In this document: piece by piece, positions 24,345 to 33,762 of the stretch
How the letters are laid out: each line of letters opens with the position of its first letter
How positions within the stretch are numbered: the stretch's first letter is position 1
Assembly: GCA_020633315.1 (NCBI GenBank)
Contig: JACKDV010000004.1
Coordinates: 310,001 to 374,000, forward strand
Length of the DNA: 64,000 nucleotides
Reading direction: 5' to 3'
Origin: Myxococcales bacterium
GTDB lineage: Bacteria > Myxococcota_A > Polyangia > Nannocystales > Nannocystaceae
The notes under the pieces: generated by a model
What the model saw: only the letters and a program-made list of their open reading frames with translations
What the model was told of the DNA's origin: nothing
Databases searched by the model: none
Translations under genes and position numbers: made by a program

Positions 24345-26840
24345 GTGACCACGCGAGCGCGATCGATGGTGGAGGCGCTCCCCTCGGCGCCGCTGAATCT
24401 CGGTCGATATCGCCTACTCGGCGAGATCGGGCGAGGAGGCATGGCCGAGGTGTGGCTCGCCAGCACCACCGGCCCCACCGGTGTGCACAAGCTGCTGGTG
24501 ATCAAGCGGCTCAAGCGAGGCCACGAGGACGAGCCCGAGCTCGTGACGATGTTCCTCGACGAGGCCCGCATCGCGGTGCGCCTGGCCCACCCCAACGTGG
24601 TGCAGACCTACGAGGTCGACACCGACGACGGCCTGCCGTTCATCGCGATGGAGTACCTCGACGGTCAGCCGCTGCACCGGGTGCTCCGGCGCTTCGCGAG
24701 GCGAGGCGGCCTCTCCCGCGATCTTCGGCTGTGGATGCTGGCCGAGCTGCTGCAGGGCCTCCACCATGCTCACGAGCTGCGCGACTACGACGGGACCCCG
24801 CTGCGCGTCGTCCACCGCGACGTCAACCCGCAGAACGTCTTGGTCACCTTCCACGGCGAGATCAAGCTGATGGACTTCGGCATCGCGAAGGCGATGGACT
24901 CGGTGGCGCACACCGACGTGGGCATGTTCAAGGGCAAGCTGGCCTACATGGCGCCCGAGCAGGCCCGCGGCGGCACCGAGCTCGACCGACGCGTCGACCT
25001 CTTCGCGGTGGGCGTGATGATGTGGGAGGCGCTGACCGAGGAGCGCATGTGGGGCGGACGCACCGACATCGAGATCGCCACCGCGCTCTGTGAGGGCTGG
25101 GTGCCGCCGCTGCCCGAGTCGGCGTCGATTCCCGATCCGCTCCGCGAGATCTGCACCAAGGCGATCGCCGTGGATCCCGACGCTCGATGGCCGGACGCCG
25201 CCTCGATGCACGAGGCGCTGCGAGACTGGCTCGACGAGCACGGCGGCGCCCCGAGCCCCGCGGCCCTCGGCCGGTCGATGGCCGAGTGCTTCACCGATGA
25301 ACGCGCCCGCCGAGAGGTCCTGATCCAGCGCCACGCCCGTGATCCCACGGGAGCCGCCCCCGACCGCGGGTGGGATCCGCCTGTCTCCTCACCCGAGGAC
25401 GAGACGCGCCGGATCACGCCGCCGCTCCCCACGACCCGCCCCGTCCCGATGGTGTCCGAGCCTCCCCCGTCCTCGACCCGGCCCCGCCGGTGGTGGGCGG
25501 CCGCGGCCCTGGTCGGAGCAGCCAGTCTCGCCGCCGTCGCGACGGCGCTCGTGCACGACTCGCCGGACGACGCCGAGCCGACGGTGGCCTCCGATCCGAG
25601 GGAGGATCCCGAGGCGAGCACGAGGGCGTCCCCCACCGCCGAGCCCTCCTCGACGGGGACCCGCTGCACCACCGAGGGTCCTCCCGTCGAGCTGACCGGT
25701 GAGCTGGAGGCCGACGCGACCCTCGGCTGCGATCGCCGATACCTGCTGCGCTACACCGTCCGCGTCCCGCGTGGAGTCACCCTCACCATCGAGCCCGGCA
25801 CCACGATCCTCGGAGATCCGGTGACCAAGGGCACCCTGGTGGTCCAGCCCGGAGGGCGGCTGGTGGCCGAGGGGCGGGCCGACGCGCCCATCGTGCTCAC
25901 GAGCGCCCTGCCCGAGGGACGACGGGCTCCGGGGGACTGGGGTGGAGTGCTGGTGCTGGGGCACGCTCCGATCAACCTCCGCGACCACGCTGGCCAGCCG
26001 ATCCTCGGCCGGGTGGAGGGCCTGACCGAGGGCGGGACCTTCGGCGGTGACGACCCGGACGACGACAGCGGGGTCCTCCGCTACCTCCGCATCGAGTACA
26101 GCGGAGTGGAGCTGGCCCCCAACAACGAGGTCAACGGCTTGACCCTCGCCGGGGTGGGCCGCGGGACCCGGCTCGACCACGTCCAGGTGCGACACACCGC
26201 CGACGATTGCTTCGAGTTCTTTGGCGGCACCGTCTCGGGCTCGCACCTGCTGTGCGACGACCCGGGGGACGACGGCTTCGACTGGGATCTCGGCTACCAG
26301 GGAGAGCTGCGCTTCCTCGTCGTGCGGGCCCTAGACCCCGGGCGTGGGCAGCACGGGATCGAGGGAGACGGCGACCCCCGGGGTGAGCGGGCAGAGCCCC
26401 GCAGTCGCCCGCACGTCTCCAACGCGACCGTCTGCGGCACGACGAGCCGCGGGGCTCCGCGCTTCGGCATGCTGCTGCGTCGGGGCACCGACGCCCGCGT
26501 CGAGCGCTCGGTGGTGCTGGGCTTCGACGCCACGATCGAGCTGCGCGATCGCTTCACCACCCTGACCCTCGAGGACTCGGTGCTCGGGCTCCCGCTGGTG
26601 GACCCGGCCGGCGCCGCCGAGCGACCGTTCGACCTCGAGGCGATGCTCCGCGCCCCCGAGCGTCTCCACGCGATCGGGGCACCGGCGGACCTCGACTGCG
26701 CGAGCCCGTCGATCGACGCCCTGCGACCGGAGCGACCCCTGCGAGCCGAGGATCCCGACGGCCAGACGAGCTACCGGGGGGCCTTCCGCGACCGCGACGA
26801 TCGCTGGGACGAGGGCTGGGCGGTGTGGAGCGACGATTGA
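24345..26840 (+). CDS. Ser/Thr protein kinase, membrane-spanning, with external beta-helix domain
   Basis: 831 residues from a GTG at 24345; an ATG at 24366 is also possible. Kinase domain about 20-290: glycine loop GEIGRGGMAEVW, K54 (VIKRLKR), HRDVNPQN with catalytic D159, and DFG at D177. A Pro/Arg linker precedes one transmembrane segment at about 385-405 (WWAAAALVGAASLAAVAT). The outer part, from about 440, has a Cys pair and rungs such as GTLVVQPGGRLVAEGRADAPIVL and GDWGGVLVLGHAPI, typical of parallel beta-helix repeat proteins. It probably signals an extracytoplasmic state by phosphorylation. The ligand is unknown. Confidence 0.9.
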   Translation: MTTRARSMVEALPSAPLNLGRYRLLGEIGRGGMAEVWLASTTGPTGVHKLLVIKRLKRGHEDEPELVTMFLDEARIAVRLAHPNVVQTYEVDTDDGLPFIAMEYLDGQPLHRVLRRFARRGGLSRDLRLWMLAELLQGLHHAHELRDYDGTPLRVVHRDVNPQNVLVTFHGEIKLMDFGIAKAMDSVAHTDVGMFKGKLAYMAPEQARGGTELDRRVDLFAVGVMMWEALTEERMWGGRTDIEIATALCEGWVPPLPESASIPDPLREICTKAIAVDPDARWPDAASMHEALRDWLDEHGGAPSPAALGRSMAECFTDERARREVLIQRHARDPTGAAPDRGWDPPVSSPEDETRRITPPLPTTRPVPMVSEPPPSSTRPRRWWAAAALVGAASLAAVATALVHDSPDDAEPTVASDPREDPEASTRASPTAEPSSTGTRCTTEGPPVELTGELEADATLGCDRRYLLRYTVRVPRGVTLTIEPGTTILGDPVTKGTLVVQPGGRLVAEGRADAPIVLTSALPEGRRAPGDWGGVLVLGHAPINLRDHAGQPILGRVEGLTEGGTFGGDDPDDDSGVLRYLRIEYSGVELAPNNEVNGLTLAGVGRGTRLDHVQVRHTADDCFEFFGGTVSGSHLLCDDPGDDGFDWDLGYQGELRFLVVRALDPGRGQHGIEGDGDPRGERAEPRSRPHVSNATVCGTTSRGAPRFGMLLRRGTDARVERSVVLGFDATIELRDRFTTLTLEDSVLGLPLVDPAGAAERPFDLEAMLRAPERLHAIGAPADLDCASPSIDALRPERPLRAEDPDGQTSYRGAFRDRDDRWDEGWAVWSDD

Positions 26841-26864
26841 GCGGCGGAGGCTGAGCGCCGGTCG

Positions 26865-27015
26865 TCAGCCCTCGGGGTACGAGGTCCAGCCGTCGGTCCA
26901 GGGCACGGTGCCGGGCGCGAAGGCTCCGGCGTAGGCCGCTTGCTCGTCGAAGCGCGGGGCCTCCGGCATGCTCCCTGCCCCGAGCACCACGTTGCCCTGG
27001 AGCACCCGGCCCGGA
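26865..27015 (-). pseudogene. C-terminal fragment of a beta-helix repeat protein
   Basis: The minus-strand frame ends YAGAFAPGTVPWTDGWTSYPEG and stops at 26865. It resembles the last residues of the neighbouring kinase (YRGAFRDRDDRWDEGWAVW). No start or upstream domains are present; past about 27015 the frame runs into a strong hairpin. It is the tail of a related beta-helix protein facing the kinase gene, left by recombination between relatives or by insertion. Confidence 0.55.
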
Positions 27016-27020
27016 GCCGA

Positions 27021-27063
27021 TGGGACCCGCCACCATGGACAGCAGTCCATGGTGGCGGGCCCA
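27021..27063. repeat. Strong inverted repeat (stem about 19 bp, loop 4)
   Basis: TGGGACCCGCCACCATGGAC (27021-27040), loop AGCA, then GTCCATGGTGGCGGGCCCA (27045-27063). The two arms pair perfectly except for one bulged A. It is not followed by a T-run, so it is not a classical terminator. It separates the beta-helix pseudogene fragment from the next gene and may be a remnant of a small mobile repeat or a recombination point. Confidence 0.85.
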
Positions 27064-27128
27064 ATCCCGAGCAAGCCCGCGAGCTCGTGTCGTGGACCGG
27101 TGGCACCGGATCTGCAGGGTGGGCGAGC

Positions 27129-27608
27129 ATGCGAAAGCCCCTGTTCGCGACCATCCTCGTCCCCTTCTTCATCAGCATCGCCTCGCCCGCCCGCGCCGCC
27201 TCGGATGTCGCCACGCTCCCCGCCTCGAGCAATCCAGGCGCGGACGATCTGCAAGAGTGGAGAGAGGCGTGGCAGAGCCTGAGCGCCGAGGATCGAAAGA
27301 CCCTGAAGGACGCGTGGTCGACGGCCGCCGACACGCTGCAGAGCCTCACGCCCGAGCAACGCAGGGAGCTGCGTGCGGCCACGCGACAGCTGCTCAAGCG
27401 CCTGTCGGCCAAGGTTCGCGACCTCGACGAGGCCAAGCTGCAGGCGCTGCAGGAGGCCTTCCAGCGCTGGGTGGAGGCCTACCGAGCGCTCGATGCCGCG
27501 GACAAGCAAGCCGCGCTCGAGAAGCTTGCGGCTGGGATTGGCTCGCTTGAATCCGCCTCGACCGAGGCCAAGGCCAAGCTGCAGGCGCTGGCCGATGCGC
27601 TGCGGTAG
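27129..27608 (+). CDS. Secreted helical protein (periplasmic), unknown function
   Basis: 159 residues. The chosen ATG gives a classical signal peptide (MRKPLFATILVPFFISIASPARAAS, cleavage after ARA). The mature part is almost all helix with repeated short elements: LSAEDRKTLKDAW, LTPEQRRELRAATRQLL, LDEAKLQALQEAFQRW, LDAADKQAALEKL. These units with a leading Leu-Ser/Thr/Asp resemble DUF3106 or Spy-like periplasmic helical proteins. Function is unknown; a chaperone-like role would be a guess. Confidence 0.75.
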   Translation: MRKPLFATILVPFFISIASPARAASDVATLPASSNPGADDLQEWREAWQSLSAEDRKTLKDAWSTAADTLQSLTPEQRRELRAATRQLLKRLSAKVRDLDEAKLQALQEAFQRWVEAYRALDAADKQAALEKLAAGIGSLESASTEAKAKLQALADALR

Positions 27609-27743
27609 GCGGGCGCGGCTCGCCCTCGATCCAAACGGAGAGGTCGTCGGTGGCCTCGCCCCGACGTCCCACGACCGCGACGTCGGGGTCGGCAAGCACG
27701 CGCCTCGACCCACCAGCGACGCGAGCGATGGAGACTGTTCTCG

Positions 27744-28793
27744 ATGGTTTGGCTAGACTCCACTCTACCCGTGGGACGGACGCTCTCGACGAAGCTCCTG
27801 GTCGCGGTCTTGGCCACGGCATGCACCACGACCCACGGCGACGCAGGCGACGTCACGGAGGGCTCCGGCGAGGGCGACGGCGACAGCTCGGGCGCGGGCC
27901 TCCCGGACCTGGGCGACGACGATGGCGACGGCCCGGAGCCCGGCGCCTCATGGGAGGTCCTCGACTCGGGAGTCGACGTCGACCTCGACGCGGTCTGGGC
28001 CGCCGACGAGCGCGTACTGGTCGCCGGGGTCGGGGGCGCGATACTGGAATCGATCGACGCGGGTCGGACCTGGGAGGCGCTCGCCAGCGGGACTACGGCC
28101 GACATCCACGGAGTCTGGGTGACCGGGACCCACATCTATGCCGTCGGGGATGCGGGGACCATCGTCCACTCCGACGACGACGGCGAGACCTTCGTGACGG
28201 AGCTCAGCAACACCGAGCTCGATCTCTACTGCGTGTGGGCATCCGATCCGAGCAACGTGTTCGTGTCGGGTGAATCGGGCTTCACTCGGCGCTCGACCGA
28301 TCTCGGGCTCAGCTGGGACTCGGTCAGCGGCCCCGCGCTCGGCGACGTCGTCGGCCTGTGGGGCGTGGACGCCAGCCACGTCTTCGCCGCGAGCCAGACC
28401 GGGGTCTTGTTCTCGAGCGACGCCGGCGACAGCTGGGACCTCCGGGTCATCGGCAACTCCCACAACGATCTGTGGTCCGGGGACGGCGACCATCTCGTGG
28501 TCGTCAACGATGCGGGCCGGGTCACGACCTACAGCATCGCCGACGACGTCGCGACCAAGCACGTTCCGACGGCCGCCCACCCGCTCCGCGCCGTCTGGGG
28601 TCGCGACCTCGCCACGATCGTCGCCGTCGGCGAGGGGGGCACGATCTTCGTCCCGAGCGATGGCGAGGGCGGAGACTGGGTCACCCAGACCTCGCCGGTC
28701 AGCGCCGACTTCCGGGATGTGTTCGGGACGACGCAGCGGATCTACGCCGTCGGCGAGGGCGGCACGATGATCGTCCGCAGCGACGCTCCCTGA
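27744..28793 (+). CDS. Ycf48/BNR-type beta-propeller lipoprotein
   Basis: 349 residues. A lipobox-like LATAC near residue 27 is followed by an acidic Gly/Asp/Ser linker, the style of myxobacterial lipoproteins. The rest is a repeated propeller blade of about 40 residues with the pattern aV-W-G-x-x-x-x-x-h-V-A-V-G-x-x-G-x-I (examples GVWVTGTHIYAVGDAGTI and AVWGRDLATIVAVGEGGTI) plus SxDxGxxW asp-box turns. Such proteins are exposed on the envelope. Ligand and role are unknown. Confidence 0.8.
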   Translation: MVWLDSTLPVGRTLSTKLLVAVLATACTTTHGDAGDVTEGSGEGDGDSSGAGLPDLGDDDGDGPEPGASWEVLDSGVDVDLDAVWAADERVLVAGVGGAILESIDAGRTWEALASGTTADIHGVWVTGTHIYAVGDAGTIVHSDDDGETFVTELSNTELDLYCVWASDPSNVFVSGESGFTRRSTDLGLSWDSVSGPALGDVVGLWGVDASHVFAASQTGVLFSSDAGDSWDLRVIGNSHNDLWSGDGDHLVVVNDAGRVTTYSIADDVATKHVPTAAHPLRAVWGRDLATIVAVGEGGTIFVPSDGEGGDWVTQTSPVSADFRDVFGTTQRIYAVGEGGTMIVRSDAP

Positions 28794-29205
28794 GCCCGGG
28801 CCATCCACGCCCGTCGTCTCCACTCACCGTCGCCCCCGGCCGCCCCCCGGGGGCTGGAAGAACCAGGAAGCTCTCGATCGAGTCTTCACATCTTCACGAA
28901 CCAAGGGAAGCGGTCGAAGAACGCGAGTCTGAGCTACCACGGCGACACGACATCTCTACTTTACCTTGACATCGACATCCGAGCTTTGGCAGTTTCGAGT
29001 GGACTCCATCGCCCCCGATGACGGAAGCCCGACCCACCCCAAGAGGCTTGCCAGACACCATGACGTTCCGCACCATCGATCCGGCTCGCACGGCGGTTTC
29101 CGTGCGCCGGCGCGCTCTCACGGGGAGGTGGCGTCGAGAGCGGCCCGGCCGCGGATGGCTACGAAACTACCCGTGAGAGGCACGCCACCACAGGACGACT
29201 TCGCC
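28794..29205. other. Intergenic region with a possible -35 element
   Basis: 412 bases without a supported gene. It becomes AT-richer around 28950-29000. A TTGACA hexamer is at 28966-28971 but no good -10 is found 16-18 bases later. It probably contains the promoter of the radical SAM cluster. An in-frame upstream extension of that gene covers the second half but lacks protein-like composition. Confidence 0.4.
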
Positions 29206-30756
29206 ATGACAGCCCCCGTACTCAAGCTCCAAGTCTCGACGAGCACCCGTCCCCTCCACGACGACGTGCGAGAGTTCTTCCAGCAGCGACAGGCGTCGTT
29301 CGGCGCGATGAACCTGCTGTCACGACACCTGCCGGAGCAAGAGCGGGTGCACGAGCTGGTGAGGAACGTGATGACGGTCGACTACGCGATCGGTCGAGCG
29401 TTCGACCTGCCGCTCTACACCGACCACATCCGGGGCTTCGCGGAGTATTGGGGACGGTCCGCCTCGCCCGTCACGCTGCTCGACAGCAAGCGAACCAACT
29501 ACCTGGAGCACTTCGAGAAGCTCTCGACACTGAGCGATCGAGAGCTCGCGGCTGCGTTCGGCACAGCAGTGGGCGACTCGATGGACACGTTCAACCTGTT
29601 CACGCCCAAGCAGTGCAATCTGGCGTGTCGCGGCTGCTATGCGGCGTCCGTGGCCGTCGACAAGAAGCCGTACGACGACGAGCAAGTCAGCAGCTACTTC
29701 GAAGGGGCCAAGCGCATCATCGCCCAGGCGCGCGCCCTCGGTGCGAAGACGGTGTACACCTCCGGAGACGGGGAGCCGACGATCTTCCCCAAGTTCTTCG
29801 ACTTGCTCGAGCACATCTCCGGGCTCGGCATGAAGTGGCTGTTCTTCACCGCCGGGCTGAGCTTCTCGAGCGAGAGCAACGCGGTCCTCACCTGGGAGCA
29901 GATTCGGCCCTACACCGCAGAGCACATCGTGCGGCGGATCGCCGCCGACATCGAAGCCAACGAGCAGCGCGGCGAGGCGAAGCCGGTCGCCAAGGCGCTG
30001 CTGCTCGAGTTGGCGCGCTACCGCGACTCGATCGAGATCTATCACTCGATGTGGAGCACCGACGCGCAGACCAACACGAGCTGGCGTAGGCCGCGTCTGG
30101 GCGACTACGACTATGTCACGGTGGAGGTTCGCGGGCGGCCGATCAGCGTGCCCTCGAGCTTGCTCGACATGATGGACGTGGTCTTCCCGGGCGAGCACCG
30201 GGCGAACCTCGGCATCGAGATGCCGGTGAGCCACGTGTCCGTCTCGGAGATGAGCGACATTGCCGCCTACGTGGTCGACAACGGGCTCAAGAGCTACTTC
30301 GAGCCGGCCATCTCCACCGGGCACAACAAGGCCGAGAGCCTCGCTCGGGTCTCCGAGCAGGAGCGCTCCATCCTCGCTCCCCTCATGGTCCGCTCGCTGT
30401 GCTCGTTCCGCAATCTGCACCAGCCGACCGTGAAGCTGTGGCACACGGGTACGCACAGCACGTTCCGGGTCAGCCCGGGAATGGGGGTCGACGTGCGCGA
30501 TCTCGACAAGGCCGGCGTGCTCGATGCGATGCTGGTCGGCGAGGGCGACGGAGGGTTCTTCGCGGCCGCCCACGGCCCGCTCATCGTCCACACGAACTAT
30601 GCGTTCGTGACCGGCTGCAAGTGCAACGAATTCTCGAAGCGCTTCGTGAGCGACCGAGAGAACCTCGGACGTGAGTGGCGCGAGATCGCGGGGATCGTGG
30701 ACTCTGCCCGGCTGACCCCCGCCAATGTCGAGCAGGCCCTCTTGGCCAAGGCCTGA
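29206..30756 (+). CDS. Radical SAM protein, unknown substrate
   Basis: 516 residues from the ATG at 29206, preceded by an AGGACG sequence; an ATG at 29155 is an alternative. An N-terminal helical part of about 130 residues precedes the cluster motif CNLACRGCYAAS (C137, C141, C144). Downstream are TVYTSGDGEPTIFPKF (a GGE-like SAM-binding motif) and a strand/helix TIM-barrel pattern. Near the C-terminus RSLCSF and TGCKCNEF provide extra Cys residues that could bind an auxiliary cluster. It is followed after 10 bases by a methyltransferase gene. The pair may modify a peptide or small molecule. No precursor peptide was recognised. Confidence 0.85.
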   Translation: MTAPVLKLQVSTSTRPLHDDVREFFQQRQASFGAMNLLSRHLPEQERVHELVRNVMTVDYAIGRAFDLPLYTDHIRGFAEYWGRSASPVTLLDSKRTNYLEHFEKLSTLSDRELAAAFGTAVGDSMDTFNLFTPKQCNLACRGCYAASVAVDKKPYDDEQVSSYFEGAKRIIAQARALGAKTVYTSGDGEPTIFPKFFDLLEHISGLGMKWLFFTAGLSFSSESNAVLTWEQIRPYTAEHIVRRIAADIEANEQRGEAKPVAKALLLELARYRDSIEIYHSMWSTDAQTNTSWRRPRLGDYDYVTVEVRGRPISVPSSLLDMMDVVFPGEHRANLGIEMPVSHVSVSEMSDIAAYVVDNGLKSYFEPAISTGHNKAESLARVSEQERSILAPLMVRSLCSFRNLHQPTVKLWHTGTHSTFRVSPGMGVDVRDLDKAGVLDAMLVGEGDGGFFAAAHGPLIVHTNYAFVTGCKCNEFSKRFVSDRENLGREWREIAGIVDSARLTPANVEQALLAKA

Positions 30757-30766
30757 GGCGCGCCCG

Positions 30767-31456
30767 ATGACCGTCGAAGCGCCCAGCTCTCCCCCTCCGT
30801 TCGACGTCGGAACGCTCGATTGCTACAACGGACGGTGGCTCGAGCAGTTCGACCGGGCCGAGGGAACCGATCTCCGGCTGCAGGAGGAGGAGAAGCAAGC
30901 CTTCGACCAGCTCGTGACCGCGGCCGCCGCTGGGCCTCGCTCGTGGGGAGAGCTCCGCTACCTCGATGTCGGCACCTGCACGGGGCGCTATCTCGCATGG
31001 GCCGTCGACAAGGGGATCGCCGCGGTACACGGGCTCGATTGCTCGCGGCAGGCGGTCGCGTTCACCCGGCGCCGCTTCGGCACCCGCGTGCACGTCGTGG
31101 AGGGGGACATTCGAGTCGAGGGCATCGGCGGCCGCTTGGCGCTGGGGGACATGGATCTCGTGTCGATCATGTTCGGCACGTTCAACCACTTCTCGAGCGC
31201 GCAGCAGCTCGTCGTGCTGAGCAACCTCCGCGACTGTCTGCGGATCGGCGGGAGCCTCGTGGTCTCGTCCTGGCAGCCGGGGCGTTGTGACTTCTCCATC
31301 TACGACACCAGGCAGCGGGAGCTGCTCGCATCGCGGGGGTTGTCTCCGGTACAATTGAGCGAGCTTGCCGCCGGCTGCGGGCTCGAAGTGGCCGAATGGA
31401 TTCACACGAGCTCGAAGTTGGTGGCTCGCATTCGACGGGCAGCCCGTCGGACGTGA
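30767..31456 (+). CDS. Class I SAM-dependent methyltransferase
   Basis: 229 residues. Motif I is LRYLDVGTCTGRYLAWA, followed by an acidic strand end (VHGLDCSRQAVAFTRRRF), VEGDIRVEG, MDLVSIMFGTFNHFS, and CLRIGGSLVVSSW. This is the usual Rossmann order of small-molecule methyltransferases. It follows the radical SAM gene by 10 bases and must be co-transcribed with it. Substrate unknown. A hairpin after its stop probably ends or attenuates transcription. Confidence 0.88.
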   Translation: MTVEAPSSPPPFDVGTLDCYNGRWLEQFDRAEGTDLRLQEEEKQAFDQLVTAAAAGPRSWGELRYLDVGTCTGRYLAWAVDKGIAAVHGLDCSRQAVAFTRRRFGTRVHVVEGDIRVEGIGGRLALGDMDLVSIMFGTFNHFSSAQQLVVLSNLRDCLRIGGSLVVSSWQPGRCDFSIYDTRQRELLASRGLSPVQLSELAAGCGLEVAEWIHTSSKLVARIRRAARRT

Positions 31457-31476
31457 CCGGGCTCGCGGGTCCCTTC

Positions 31477-31503
31477 GACCGAGCTCCTCGGGGGCGCTCG
31501 GTC
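31477..31503 (+). terminator. Hairpin after the methyltransferase gene
   Basis: GACCGAGC (31477-31484) pairs with GCTCGGTC (31496-31503) around an 11-base loop. No T-run follows, so it is at best a weak or Rho-type terminator. It lies 17 bases before the start of the acyltransferase gene. Confidence 0.45.
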
Positions 31504-31519
31504 TTCGCGAGGGGGTCGC

Positions 31520-33466
31520 GTGGAGTACCGTAGAGACATCGATGGTCTGCGAGCGATCGCGGTGATCCCGGTCGTGCTGTTCCACGCGGGCGTCGCGTGG
31601 ATGCGCGGCGGATTCGTGGGCGTCGACGTGTTCTTCGTGATCAGCGGGTACTTGATCACCACGTTGATCGTGCGAGAGCGCGCCAGCGGCAGCTTCTCGT
31701 TCGCACACTTCTACGAGCGCCGCGCGCGGCGGATCCTGCCCGCGCTGTTCGTCGTGGTGGTCGCGTGCGTGCCCTTGGCGTGGGTGACGATGAGCCCCAG
31801 CCAGTGGGGGAGCTTCAGCCGCAGCGTCGGGGCGGTCTCCGTGTTCTCCGCCAACGTCGTGTTCATCTTCCAGACGACGGGATACTTCGGAGTCGAGGCA
31901 GAGATCCAGCCCCTGCTCCACACGTGGAGCCTCGCGGTCGAAGAGAAGTTCTACCTCGGGTACCCCTTGATCGTGGCTCTGGCGTGGAAGCTCGGACGGC
32001 ACCGAGTCGCGGTCGTCCTGTGGGTGCTCGCTGTGCTCAGCTTCGGGCTGTGCCTGGTGGGCTACCGAATCGACGCGAACGTGACCTTCTTCCTCGCTCC
32101 CCCTCGAGCCTGGGAGCTCCTCGCCGGCGCGCTGGCGGCCCTGCACCTCGAGCGCCACCCCGGCCCGTCCAACGCCGTGCTGCGTCGTGGCGGCCTCGTC
32201 GGCTTGCTGTGCATCCTCGTGGCCGTGGTCGTCTTCGACGACCAGACGCCGTCTCCCAGCCCCTACACCTTGCTGCCCGTGCTGGGGACGGTGCTCGTCA
32301 TCCTCGACAGCGATCGCGGCTCCGCGTCCTCGAGGGTGCTCTCGAGGCCCTGGCTCGTCGGCATCGGGCTCGTCAGCTACAGCTTCTACCTGTGGCATCA
32401 GCCGCTCTTCGCGTTCGCACGCCTGCACCTCGGGGACCCGGGCGCGGGCGTCTACGCCGGCCTCGCCGTGGTTGCGCTCGGGCTGGGCTGGGCGAGCTGG
32501 AGGCTCGTCGAGCGGCCGTTCCGCGACCGGAGCAACTTCACTCGCCGTCGAGTGTTCGCGATGGCGCTGGCGGGCAGCCTCGCGCTCGCCGCGTTCGGCT
32601 GGCTCGGTCACCGGGGGGTGCTGACGAGGGAGCCCGGGGAGCAGTTCGACCACCTGATGCGCTCGGCGGTCCACAGCCCGCGGCGGGCGTCCTGTCACAC
32701 GGGCGGCTTCTTCTATCTCGAGCCTCGATCCGCGTGTGAGTACGAGACGGGGAGTCTGAGCTGGGCTGCCATCGGGGACAGCCACACGGTCGAGATCGCC
32801 TACTCGCTGGCCTCGAAGCTGTCTGCGCGCGACCAGAGCCTGCTGCACCTCAGCTTCAGCGCGTGCAAGCCGTCCTACGGCGTCGACGACGACGAGCCGT
32901 GCACGACGTGGACCCACCAAGCGGTCGACGAGATCCTGGGCCGGGAGTCCGTACGGAACGTGCTGGTGGTCTATCGGCTGGCGGATTGGCTCGACCCCGC
33001 TCGCGACGAGCCCGAGCGCCGCGCCGCGTGGAATTCGTACGTGGCGATGATCCGTCGGCTCGCCGAGACGCGGACCGTGTACGTCGTCTTGCCGGTACCC
33101 GAGCTGCCACGAACGATGGAGCTCATGGCGCTCGAGCACGAGTTTCCCCCGGGGCAGCCGCTCGAGTCACTGGTCGTGCCGGGCCGGGAGCTCGCGGACC
33201 TTCCGGCCCATGTCGAGTCGATCCGCGAACGCATTCGAGCCGAAGACTTCGGCGATGACGTCGTCTTCGTCGACCCTCGCGACTCGCTGTGTGACGCTCG
33301 ACGGTGCTACGCGGCTCGAGGCGGGCTCGCGCTGTACTTCGACTCTCACCACGTCTCGGTCTCGGGGGCGAGCTCGATCGCCGAGGACATCATTCGGATC
33401 CATGACGACCGCCAGCGGAAGGTCGGTGGGCACGCCGGACGCGGCGCAGAGTCGGACGAGCGCTGA
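31520..33466 (+). CDS. Membrane O-acyltransferase (OafA/YrhL type) with C-terminal SGNH domain
   Basis: 648 residues, GTG start with GAGGGGG 5-10 bases upstream. The N-terminal acyltransferase-3 domain begins YRRDIDGLRAIAVIPVVLFHAG and continues RGGFVGVDVFFVISGYLI, with about ten membrane segments to residue 370. The C-terminal SGNH hydrolase-like domain has AIGDSHTVEIAY (S421) and DSHHVS (D608, H611). Such two-domain proteins acetylate cell-surface polysaccharides, using the SGNH part outside the membrane. Its place after the radical SAM and methyltransferase genes may be functional or incidental. Confidence 0.93.
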   Translation: MEYRRDIDGLRAIAVIPVVLFHAGVAWMRGGFVGVDVFFVISGYLITTLIVRERASGSFSFAHFYERRARRILPALFVVVVACVPLAWVTMSPSQWGSFSRSVGAVSVFSANVVFIFQTTGYFGVEAEIQPLLHTWSLAVEEKFYLGYPLIVALAWKLGRHRVAVVLWVLAVLSFGLCLVGYRIDANVTFFLAPPRAWELLAGALAALHLERHPGPSNAVLRRGGLVGLLCILVAVVVFDDQTPSPSPYTLLPVLGTVLVILDSDRGSASSRVLSRPWLVGIGLVSYSFYLWHQPLFAFARLHLGDPGAGVYAGLAVVALGLGWASWRLVERPFRDRSNFTRRRVFAMALAGSLALAAFGWLGHRGVLTREPGEQFDHLMRSAVHSPRRASCHTGGFFYLEPRSACEYETGSLSWAAIGDSHTVEIAYSLASKLSARDQSLLHLSFSACKPSYGVDDDEPCTTWTHQAVDEILGRESVRNVLVVYRLADWLDPARDEPERRAAWNSYVAMIRRLAETRTVYVVLPVPELPRTMELMALEHEFPPGQPLESLVVPGRELADLPAHVESIRERIRAEDFGDDVVFVDPRDSLCDARRCYAARGGLALYFDSHHVSVSGASSIAEDIIRIHDDRQRKVGGHAGRGAESDER

Positions 33467-33762
33467 TCGTCGGGACGGCGCCGGTCCCAGGTGGACTTCC
33501 TCCGAGAACGTGGACGCCCGACTTGGGCCACTTCAGCTCTCTGCAGGGTCTCGTAGTGACGACCTCGGTGCTGCGACTCGAGGGCGCGCATTCGCTCGTG
33601 CTCGGAATCGAGACACCGGTCATCGGGGTGTCACGAGTCGGCGTCGTGATCGTCACATGGTGCCGATCCTCGACCCTGCGCCTACATGGACCGAACGTGC
33701 CGCTCACTTCCAAGGTATCCGCCCCCTTCTTTCCGCGGCAGGGGCAGCAGTATACCGAGACC

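Noticed and set aside
30581..33139. 852-residue minus-strand frame opposite the methyltransferase and acyltransferase genes
   Set aside because: Shadow of two well-supported genes; low complexity.
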